Source of the DNA: Breoghania corrubedonensis
GTDB lineage: Bacteria; Pseudomonadota; Alphaproteobacteria; Rhizobiales; Stappiaceae
Length of the DNA: 64,000 bases
Reading direction: 5' to 3'
NCBI RefSeq assembly: GCF_003053845.1
Contig: NZ_QAYG01000006.1
Location: 236,145 to 300,144 of the forward strand
Position 1 is the stretch's first letter, and each line of letters starts with the position of its first letter. The position numbers and the translations under genes are program-made. The notes beneath the pieces are model-generated. The model saw only the letters and a list, made by a program, of their open reading frames with translations, searched no databases and had not been told where the DNA came from. This document shows positions 57,332-64,000 of the stretch, in pieces.

Positions 57332-58629
57332 ATCCTCTGGTCATCCTGCTTATCGCGTTCTTCGTGCTGATCGCGCTCCGGGTGAATATCGGCTTCTCGC
57401 TCATCCTCTCTTCGGCTTTCGTGATCCTCGAGCAGGACCTGCCGCTGATCTCCGTCGTCAACCAGATGTATGCGGGTGTTGACAGTTTCACGCTTCTCGC
57501 CGTGCCATTCTTCATGCTGCTTGGCCGCATCCTCAACGCAGGGTCCATCACCACGCGGCTTCTGGAAGTCGCGGATACGACCGTCGGCCATATCCGCGGC
57601 GGACTGGGGCACGTGAACGTCTTCGTCTCGATGGTCTTTGCGAGCCTTTCCGGTTCGGCCGCGGCGGATACGGCGAGTGTCGGCTCCATTCTCATCCCGG
57701 CCATGAAGGAAGCCGGCTATCCCGCGCCTTTCGCCGTGGCGCTGACGGCGGCCTCCTCGACGCTCGGCGTCATCATCCCGCCGTCGATCATCCTCATCGT
57801 CTACGGCGCCTTCGGCAACGTCTCGATCGGAGCGCTCTTCGTCGGTGGCGTGGTGCCCGGCGTGCTCGTCGGCCTGTTCATGATGGCCTATACCTATGTG
57901 CTGGCGATCAGATACGGCTTTCCGGCCAATCCGTTTCCCGGCATTCCCGCCGTGGGGCGGGTGCTGGTACGGGGCGCCCCGCCGCTGATGATCCCGGTCA
58001 TCGTTCTGGGCGGCATCGTCTCTGGCTTCTTCACGCCCACCGAAGGTGCGATCGGGGCGGTGCTCTGGGCGCTGTTCCTGTCGATCGTCGTCTACCGCGA
58101 CATCAAGCTGCGCGAAGTGCCGAAGCTGCTGTCGGATGCGGTGATCGACTTCTCGATCCCGATGTTCACGGTGGCCGGTGCCGGCATCTTCGGCTGGCTG
58201 ATCGCCTATCTCGGGGCGTCCGACATCGTCGTGAACTTCATCCTCGGTGTCACCTCGAACGGGTTCCTGATCATCCTGCTGCTGATCGGCTTCCTGCTGC
58301 TGGTGGGCATGGTGCTCAATCCGATCTCCGCGACGCTGATCTTCCTGCCGATCATTCAGGCGCTGGGGGACACGGCCGGGATGAACCCCATTCACATGGG
58401 CGTCTTGAGCACTATCGTTCTCTCTGTGGGACTGGTGACGCCGCCCTACGGGATCTGTCTTCTTGTCGCCAATCAGATTGGCGGAGCGTCACTGGGAAAA
58501 TCGATGCTGGCTGCCGCCCCGATCTGCGGCCTGACCATTCTGGTCGCCATCCTGTCGATCTTGTTCCCCGATATCGTTCTGGGCCTGCCAAAGCTCTTGG
58601 TGCCCGATCTCATCAAATCCGGAGGCTAA
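57328..58629 (+). CDS. TRAP transporter large permease (DctM family)
   Basis: A 433-residue subunit with about 12 hydrophobic helices. MVFASLSGSAAADTASVGSI and PPSIILIVYGAFGNVSIGAL are DctM hallmarks. The ATG at 57328 overlaps the dctQ-type stop (ATGA). Completes the TRAP transporter. Confidence 0.95.
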   Translation: MNPLVILLIAFFVLIALRVNIGFSLILSSAFVILEQDLPLISVVNQMYAGVDSFTLLAVPFFMLLGRILNAGSITTRLLEVADTTVGHIRGGLGHVNVFVSMVFASLSGSAAADTASVGSILIPAMKEAGYPAPFAVALTAASSTLGVIIPPSIILIVYGAFGNVSIGALFVGGVVPGVLVGLFMMAYTYVLAIRYGFPANPFPGIPAVGRVLVRGAPPLMIPVIVLGGIVSGFFTPTEGAIGAVLWALFLSIVVYRDIKLREVPKLLSDAVIDFSIPMFTVAGAGIFGWLIAYLGASDIVVNFILGVTSNGFLIILLLIGFLLLVGMVLNPISATLIFLPIIQALGDTAGMNPIHMGVLSTIVLSVGLVTPPYGICLLVANQIGGASLGKSMLAAAPICGLTILVAILSILFPDIVLGLPKLLVPDLIKSGG

Positions 58630-58633
58630 CGCA

Positions 58634-59572
58634 ATGGCACATATCAAACCCAAGGGCTCCTTCGTCGCCCTCGTGACGCCGATGAATGCAGACGGAAGCA
58701 TCGACTTCGAAGGCTTCCGCACCCTGCTCAACTGGCACGCGGAAAACGGCACGGAAGCCGTCCTGATCATGGGCTCGACCGGTGAGGTCTCCATGCTGTC
58801 GGCCGACGAGCGCAAGCGGATCATCTCCGAGACCGTGAAGATGAAGCCCGGCAAGATGCTGATGTACTACGGCGTCACCGGCAACAACACGGACACGACG
58901 ATCGAGTACGCGCGCTATGCCAAGGACGAGGGCGCGGATGGCGCGATCATCGCGGCGCCGGCCTATATCTGCGCCGACAACGACGCGATCACCGACTACG
59001 CGAAGGAAGTGCTCGACAGCACCGACCTCGCGATGGGCTTCTACAACAATCCGCCGCGGGTGAAGACCGATCTGCACTGGACCAACCTGCTGGAACTGGC
59101 CAGGCACCCGAACATGGTTGTGCTGAAGGAATCCACCACACGCGTCGGTCAGGTGGCGCAGGTCTGTGCGGCGAAGCCCGACATGTCGATCATGTGCTGC
59201 TGCTCGCCCAATCTCGGCCTCGTCATTCCAACCATGGCGCTTGGCGGCCACGGCACGGCGAACATGACCGGCAACATCATTCCGCGTGAGATGGCGGTCA
59301 TCTCCAAGCCCTGGGAGACGGGCGAGGATGCCTTCAGCTGCCGCGAGGCGTGGCTCACCAACCTGCCGATGCTCCACTACGCCTATTCCACGATCAACCC
59401 GGTCTCGATGAAGACCCTGATGCAGGCAGTGGGCCTTCCCTCCGGTCCGCTGCGCAAGCCGCTGCAGCCGGCGGCGCCCGCGATCCTCGAAGCCGGGCTC
59501 AAGGCCTTCGCCGCCCTGGGACTCGCCGAAAAGTACGGCCTCAAGGTGCGGCCGGAAGCCGTCGCGGCCTGA
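58634..59572 (+). CDS. DapA-family lyase/synthase
   Basis: A 312-residue member of the dihydrodipicolinate synthase/N-acetylneuraminate lyase family. GSTGE at 47-51, Tyr137 in GFYNNP and the Schiff-base Lys165 in VVLKEST are all in place, so an active pyruvate- or keto-acid-type aldolase, dehydratase or deaminase is expected. It follows the TRAP genes by 4 bases, so it is unlikely to serve lysine synthesis. Hydroxyproline catabolism uses such an enzyme as a deaminase, but epimerase and semialdehyde dehydrogenase genes are not adjacent. Confidence 0.9.
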   Translation: MAHIKPKGSFVALVTPMNADGSIDFEGFRTLLNWHAENGTEAVLIMGSTGEVSMLSADERKRIISETVKMKPGKMLMYYGVTGNNTDTTIEYARYAKDEGADGAIIAAPAYICADNDAITDYAKEVLDSTDLAMGFYNNPPRVKTDLHWTNLLELARHPNMVVLKESTTRVGQVAQVCAAKPDMSIMCCCSPNLGLVIPTMALGGHGTANMTGNIIPREMAVISKPWETGEDAFSCREAWLTNLPMLHYAYSTINPVSMKTLMQAVGLPSGPLRKPLQPAAPAILEAGLKAFAALGLAEKYGLKVRPEAVAA

Positions 59573-59577
59573 TCGTC

Positions 59578-61827
59578 ATGGGCACAACGGCCCGTACCAG
59601 TCTCACCCATTGGGGCGCCTTCTCGGCGACGGTCGTCAACGGCCGTCTCGAGAAGGCCGAACCGCTTGCCGGCAGCGGCGCCGATCCCGACATGATCGGC
59701 GCTCTGCCGGCGCTTGTTCATTCCGATCAGCGTATCGATCGTCCTCATGTTCGCCGGAGCTTTCTGGAGCACGGACACCATACGGGAGGCGCCGGGCGGG
59801 GCGACGAGGAGATGGTGCCGGTCGACTGGGATAAGGCGCTCGATATTGTTGCCGCGGAATTGATCCGCGTTCATGTCGACCACGGACCGAAGTCCGTGTT
59901 CGGCGGTTCCTACGGCTGGTCGAGCGCCGGCCGTTTCCACCATGCGCGCACTCAGGTGCGCCGGTTTCTGGCGGCCGCTGGCGGCTTCACCGACCAGGTG
60001 AGCAACTACAGTTGGGGGGCCGCCCATGCGATCCTGCCGCATGTGCTGGGCTCTGCCGACAGCGTTTCGCGCGCGGCAACCGCCTGGGAGACGATAGCCT
60101 CCGATGGTGACGTTGTGGTCGCTTTCGGTGGCCTCAATGCCAAGAACTGGCGGGTAACGTCGGGTGGGGCTGGGCACCATCACATTCCCGAGGCGATTGC
60201 GAAGGCCGCTGCGAAGGGCGTGAAATTCGTCATCGTCTCCCCGCTTGCCGACGACATTCCGCTGGGGCTGGATGCAACGCTGATCCGTCCGCGTCCCAAT
60301 TCCGATACCGCGATCATGCTGGCGCTGGCGCACGAGGCCATTGTCACAGGCCGGGCGGATCGCGCATTTCTGGACCGTTACACGAGCGGGTTCGAGATCC
60401 TAGCGGACTATCTGACGGGCAAGACGGACGGCACGCCCAAGACGCTCGACTGGGCGTCGGCGATCTCCGGCGTCGAAGTCACGGAGCTGCGCACGCTTTG
60501 GGAAACTATCCGCCAGGGGCGGGTGATGCTTTCGGCAGCCTGGGCGCTTCAGCGTGCCGATCACGGCGAACAGCCGTTCTGGGCGCTCGTCGCGCTTGCC
60601 TCGGTGCTTGGACAGATCGGTCTGCCGGGCGGGGGCTTCTGTTTCGGCTATGGCTCGATGAATGCGGTCGGTGCTTCCGCGCGCGGCGGTTACGTCCCGG
60701 CCATGAAGGGGATCGCCAATTCCCGCGGCATGGGCATTCCGGTCGCTTCCTTTGCCGACGCCTTCCTCAATCCGGGCAAGGAAATTTTCTTCAACGGCAG
60801 ACGGGTGCGCTATCCCGATGTGCGACTGGTCTACTGGGCCGGCGGCAATCCGTTCCACCATGCGCAGGATCTGCGAAAGGTGGAGGCGGCGTGGCGTCGT
60901 CCGGAAACGATCATCGTGCACGAACCCTGGTGGACGCCGACTGCGAAACGCGCTGATATCGTGCTGCCCGCGACGACCACGCTGGAGCGCAACGATATCG
61001 GCGGCACCTCGCGTGATCCGCACGTCTTCGCCATGCCGCGGCTGATTGATCCGGTTGGCGAGGCACGTGACGACTTCGCCATCTTCCGCGCCCTCGCCGA
61101 ACGGCTCGGATGCCGGCAGACCTTCGACGAGGGGCTCGACGAGCAAAAGTGGCTTCGCAGGCTCTGGAAGCAGACGGAGGCACGGGGGGCGGAAGAAGGG
61201 ATCAACGTTCCCGATTTTGAAACCTTCTGGCAGGAGGGCTTCTGGAACGTGCCCTTGCCCGAAATGCCTGAGGTGCTTCTTTCCGACTTTCGTGCGGATC
61301 CGGAAGGGGCTGCTTTGGCAACCCCGTCCGGTCGTATCGAGCTCCATTCCGATACGATCGCCGGCTTCGGCTATGACGATTGCCCGGCCCATCCCAGCTG
61401 GATCGCGCCGAACGAATGGCTCGGCAATGCGGAATCTGACGAACTTCACCTCGTGACCAACCAGCCGGCCAAGCAGCTCCACAGCCAGTTGTATCAGGCG
61501 CACGAGCATAACGGCCCGGTGGCTGTGCGGATCGCGCCGGTGGACGCGGATGCGCGCGGGGTTCGCGATGGCGACCGCGTGCGGCTGTGGAACGCGCGTG
61601 GGGCATGTCTGGCGACCGCGAAGATTGATGAAAGCCTGCGCGCAGGCGTCCTCGTCATGCCGACGGGGGCATGGTTCGAACCGGGCCGTGACGGGACCGA
61701 ACGAAACGGCAATCCCAATGTACTGACGTCCGACCGGCGCACGTCGCAACTCGCCCAGGGCTGCGCGGCACTCAGCGCGCTGGTGCGGATCGAACGCGCA
61801 GGGCGATCGGGCGAAGAGGAACGCTGA
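59578..61827 (+). CDS. BisC/DMSO-reductase-type molybdopterin oxidoreductase
   Basis: A 749-residue bis-MGD molybdoenzyme. The N-terminus lacks the Fe-S cysteines and any twin-arginine signal, so it is a cytoplasmic BisC-type enzyme. The Mo-ligand Ser is Ser111 in GGSYGWSSAGRFHH. NPFHHAQDLRKVEAAW and WWTPTAKRADIVLPATTTLE are DMSO/TMAO-reductase family segments. BisC reduces biotin and methionine sulfoxides; the substrate here is unknown. It starts 5 bases after the DapA-family gene and its stop overlaps the SDR start (TGATG). Confidence 0.9.
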   Translation: MGTTARTSLTHWGAFSATVVNGRLEKAEPLAGSGADPDMIGALPALVHSDQRIDRPHVRRSFLEHGHHTGGAGRGDEEMVPVDWDKALDIVAAELIRVHVDHGPKSVFGGSYGWSSAGRFHHARTQVRRFLAAAGGFTDQVSNYSWGAAHAILPHVLGSADSVSRAATAWETIASDGDVVVAFGGLNAKNWRVTSGGAGHHHIPEAIAKAAAKGVKFVIVSPLADDIPLGLDATLIRPRPNSDTAIMLALAHEAIVTGRADRAFLDRYTSGFEILADYLTGKTDGTPKTLDWASAISGVEVTELRTLWETIRQGRVMLSAAWALQRADHGEQPFWALVALASVLGQIGLPGGGFCFGYGSMNAVGASARGGYVPAMKGIANSRGMGIPVASFADAFLNPGKEIFFNGRRVRYPDVRLVYWAGGNPFHHAQDLRKVEAAWRRPETIIVHEPWWTPTAKRADIVLPATTTLERNDIGGTSRDPHVFAMPRLIDPVGEARDDFAIFRALAERLGCRQTFDEGLDEQKWLRRLWKQTEARGAEEGINVPDFETFWQEGFWNVPLPEMPEVLLSDFRADPEGAALATPSGRIELHSDTIAGFGYDDCPAHPSWIAPNEWLGNAESDELHLVTNQPAKQLHSQLYQAHEHNGPVAVRIAPVDADARGVRDGDRVRLWNARGACLATAKIDESLRAGVLVMPTGAWFEPGRDGTERNGNPNVLTSDRRTSQLAQGCAALSALVRIERAGRSGEEER

Positions 61828-62606
61828 TGGATCTTGGAATTCGAGGCCGCAAGGCGCTGCTGACCGGCTCCAGCAAGGGAATGGGCCTTGCCTGTGCCTT
61901 CGCAGTCGCCCGCGAAGGGGTCGACGTGACACTGGTCGCGCGCACCGAGACGACGCTTGCGGACGCCGCGGAGGCGATCCGGGCGGAGACTGGAGTTGCG
62001 GTCACCACCGTTGTCGCGGATATCACGACGGATGCCGGCCGGCAAGCGGCGCTTGATGCGTGTCCCGAGCCGGACATCGTGCTCAACAATGCGGGCGGCA
62101 AGCTTCCCGGCGACTTTCGCGACTGGGGCCGCGAGGAATGGATCTCGGCCATCGACCTGATGATGCTGCCGCCGATCATGATCATGCGCGATGTGGTCGA
62201 CGGCATGATGGCGCGCGGCTTCGGCCGGATCGTCAACATCGTTTCGCGCTCGGTGAAGATCCCGCAGATCGAGCTTGGTCTTTCGAACGGCGCACGGTCC
62301 GGGCTCGTCGGTTTCACCGCGGGGCTCGCGCGACAAACGGTCCGCCACAACGTCACCATCAACAACCTGCTTCCCGGTATTGTCGACAGCGATGCCCAAC
62401 GCGAGCATATCGAGGGGATGCTCAAGGAGGGTGGCCCGTCGTTCGAGGAAATCTGGGCCGCACGAGCTGCTGGAAATCCAGCGGGACGCTACGGAAAGCC
62501 AGAGGAAATCGGCGCCTATTTCGCCTTTCTGTGCGGCGCGCAGGCGGGTTTCGTTACAGGGCAGAGCCTGTTGATCGACGGCGGGAGCTATCCCGGGACC
62601 TTCTGA
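61827..62606 (+). CDS. SDR-family oxidoreductase with atypical active site
   Basis: A 259-residue short-chain dehydrogenase/reductase. The cofactor motif TGSSKGMG is at 13-20 and NNAG at 87-90, with catalytic-position Ser140. The usual Tyr and Lys, at +13 and +17 from that Ser, appear as Ser153 and Arg157. It belongs to a divergent BKR-like subgroup known to lack the full tetrad, so its chemistry is uncertain. Translationally coupled to the molybdoenzyme. Confidence 0.9.
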   Translation: MDLGIRGRKALLTGSSKGMGLACAFAVAREGVDVTLVARTETTLADAAEAIRAETGVAVTTVVADITTDAGRQAALDACPEPDIVLNNAGGKLPGDFRDWGREEWISAIDLMMLPPIMIMRDVVDGMMARGFGRIVNIVSRSVKIPQIELGLSNGARSGLVGFTAGLARQTVRHNVTINNLLPGIVDSDAQREHIEGMLKEGGPSFEEIWAARAAGNPAGRYGKPEEIGAYFAFLCGAQAGFVTGQSLLIDGGSYPGTF

Positions 62607-62631
62607 GCCAACAAAGCCTTCGAGGAAAGTC

Positions 62632-63867
62632 ATGCGTATCGTCGTCATCGGTGCCGGCGTCATTGGTGTCGCCAGCGCCTGGTATCTGACTGCGGACGGT
62701 CATGAGGTGACCGTTGTGGAAGCACGCGAAGGTGCGGGGCTGGAGACGAGCTTCGGCAATGCGGGCGGGGTCTGCCCGGGCTTCGCCGGGCCGTGGGCTG
62801 CCCCGGGCATGCCGTTCAAGGGTTTGAAGTGGATGTTCCAGCCGAGTGCGCCGCTGAAGATCCGGCCGCGCTTCGATGCGGCGCAATGGGCATGGCTTCT
62901 TCGGTTTGTCGCGAATTGCACAGCCGGGCGCTTTGCCGCCAACAAGACGTCGATGCAGCGTATCGCGCATTTCTCCAAGGCGAGCCTCGTGCAGCTTCGC
63001 GAAGAAACCGGCATCGAATACGACCATGGCACGGGCGGCGTGCTGCAGGTGTTTGCGACGGATGAGGAAGCGGAAGGCGGCCGCCGAGCCGCCAGGGTTC
63101 TCGACGGTCTCGGCGTTGAGCATCGCCTGCTGTCGCCTGAGGAAGTCCGCAAGATCGAGCCGGCACTGGTTCGTTCATCCGCGCCGCTTTCCGGCGGATT
63201 GCAGCTTCCCACCGACGAGGTCGGCGATTGTCATCTCTTCACGCAGGCGCTGGCGCGGCTTGCCGCAGAGCGCGGTTGCCGGTTCGTGTTCAATGCGCCG
63301 GTTACGGCCGTTCGCGCCGAATCGCAGCGGGTGGAGGCGGTTGAAACAGCGCAGGAGAGCTTCAAGGCCGACGCGGTGGTGGTGGCCGCCGGACCATGGG
63401 CTGGGAAGCTTCTGAAGCCGCTCGGTATCAATCTGCCGATCTATCCGGTGAAGGGGTATTCGCTCACCTGCGATATCGAGGATTTCGATGCGGCTCCGCG
63501 CTCTTCCGTGATGGACGAGCATTCCAAGGTGATGATCTGCCGGCTGGGATCGAGGTTGCGCGCGGCCGGCGTCGCCGAGCTTGCGGGCTTTGATCCTGCC
63601 ATGCCGGACGCGGCTCTCAACGGGCTTCGCGACAGGGTCGCGGAGCTCTTCCCCGGTGCTGCAAACTACGCCAAGGCAAGCTATTGGCATGGTTTTCGGC
63701 CGATGACTCCGGGCGGTCCGGCGCATATCGGGCGCTCGCGCTATGCAAATCTCTTCCTGAATGTCGGGCACGGCTCCAATGGCTGGACCCAGGCGTGCGG
63801 GGCAGCCCGCATCCTGACCGAGAAGATCGCCGGTCGGCCGGACCCGCTCGGGCGGCGGTCGGCCTGA
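62632..63867 (+). CDS. FAD-dependent D-amino-acid dehydrogenase-like protein (DadA family)
   Basis: A 411-residue flavoprotein of the DAO fold. GAGVIG at 7-12 is the FAD motif, followed by SFGNAGGVCPG near residue 40 and the C-terminal NVGHGSNGWTQACG that ends the FAD site in DadA-type proteins. It likely oxidises a D- or imino-type amino acid. Last gene of the cluster; a good terminator follows. Confidence 0.9.
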   Translation: MRIVVIGAGVIGVASAWYLTADGHEVTVVEAREGAGLETSFGNAGGVCPGFAGPWAAPGMPFKGLKWMFQPSAPLKIRPRFDAAQWAWLLRFVANCTAGRFAANKTSMQRIAHFSKASLVQLREETGIEYDHGTGGVLQVFATDEEAEGGRRAARVLDGLGVEHRLLSPEEVRKIEPALVRSSAPLSGGLQLPTDEVGDCHLFTQALARLAAERGCRFVFNAPVTAVRAESQRVEAVETAQESFKADAVVVAAGPWAGKLLKPLGINLPIYPVKGYSLTCDIEDFDAAPRSSVMDEHSKVMICRLGSRLRAAGVAELAGFDPAMPDAALNGLRDRVAELFPGAANYAKASYWHGFRPMTPGGPAHIGRSRYANLFLNVGHGSNGWTQACGAARILTEKIAGRPDPLGRRSA

Positions 63868-63877
63868 TGCGTGATCG

Positions 63878-63901
63878 GCCGGCATGCGAATGCATGCCGG
63901 C
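63878..63901 (+). terminator. Terminator after the DadA-like gene
   Basis: Perfect 10-bp stem gccggcatgc/gcatgccggc with loop gaat, 11 bases after the stop. A short T-containing stretch (ttcatt) follows. Confidence 0.7.
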
Positions 63902-63921
63902 TTCATTACATCCTAGATAAA

Positions 63922-63940
63922 CCTCCACCTACGGTGGAGG
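63922..63940. other. Second hairpin, possible mobile-element end
   Basis: Perfect 8-bp stem cctccacc/ggtggagg with loop tac. It lies just before a possible new start codon at 63977, and TTAC occurs at 63906. IS200/IS605 elements have subterminal hairpins near such sites, but nothing else supports that reading here. Confidence 0.35.
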
Positions 63941-63976
63941 ACTGGACGAGTTCTACAATATAGGTGAGAGACCTCC

Positions 63977-64000
63977 ATGCTTGAACCATTGGCGTGGTCA
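63977..64000 (+). CDS. Possible gene start, cut by window edge
   Basis: ATG at 63977 with a GGTGAGAG-type ribosome site upstream, open for eight codons (MLEPLAWS) to the window edge. Too short to identify. Confidence 0.25.

Noticed and set aside
58634..63867. Standard hydroxyproline degradation for the DapA-DadA cluster
   Set aside because: No hydroxyproline epimerase or ketoglutarate-semialdehyde dehydrogenase nearby, and the molybdoenzyme and SDR have no place in that route.

Overview
The window is a GC-rich, gene-dense stretch of an alphaproteobacterial chromosome or large replicon. The bo3 quinol oxidase operon with SURF1, the fds-type NAD-linked formate dehydrogenase, the heterotetrameric sarcosine oxidase order (B-D-A-G) and the paired-arm repeats containing 'atccccgc-gcag-gcggggat' all suggest a Hyphomicrobiales-like bacterium. 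The species is not determined. I saw no rRNA or tRNA gene, CRISPR array or clear complete insertion sequence.

Left part (1-21.7 kb), one-carbon and betaine catabolism: a truncated aldehyde dehydrogenase at the edge; two overlapping GlxA/GbdR-type AraC regulators; soxBDAG; dgcAB with its own etfAB; gbcAB; and a convergent proVWX glycine betaine ABC importer. Together these cover uptake of glycine betaine and its stepwise demethylation to dimethylglycine, sarcosine and glycine. Direct repeats built on TGTCG, with a 20-21 bp period, lie upstream of soxB, dgcA and gbcA and are candidate operators for the GlxA-type regulators.

22-29.5 kb: fdsGBA-D (formate dehydrogenase, with no fdsC between A and D) behind a LysR-type regulator, then an IclR-type regulator. 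Formate dehydrogenase is a logical partner because betaine demethylation releases C1 units that can end as formate. A perfect 53-bp palindrome lies between fdsD and proV.

29.5-39 kb: divergent from the IclR gene, an M81 (microcystinase-type) metallopeptidase, a Dpp-type peptide ABC importer with a double ATPase, and two M20 amidohydrolases form a peptide or amide scavenging unit. Two palindromes in the divergent promoter are candidate IclR operators. A lone DUF2066 protein follows.

40-45 kb: a DeoR-type regulator and a Ugp-type ABC importer without catabolic enzymes, with a palindrome just upstream of the regulator.

45-54 kb: cyoABCD plus SURF1, a divergent MHS-type transporter, and a two-gene unit (Tm-1-like protein and PEP-hydrolase-like TIM barrel) matching the two halves of the plant Tm-1 protein.

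54-64 kb: a LysR-type regulator followed by a tight run of TRAP transporter genes (P, Q, M), a DapA-family lyase, a cytoplasmic BisC-type molybdoenzyme, an SDR lacking the usual Tyr-Lys pair, and a DadA-like flavoprotein. I do not recognise this as a known pathway; it is the best candidate in the window for an undescribed catabolic system. The window ends in hairpins and a possible new gene start.
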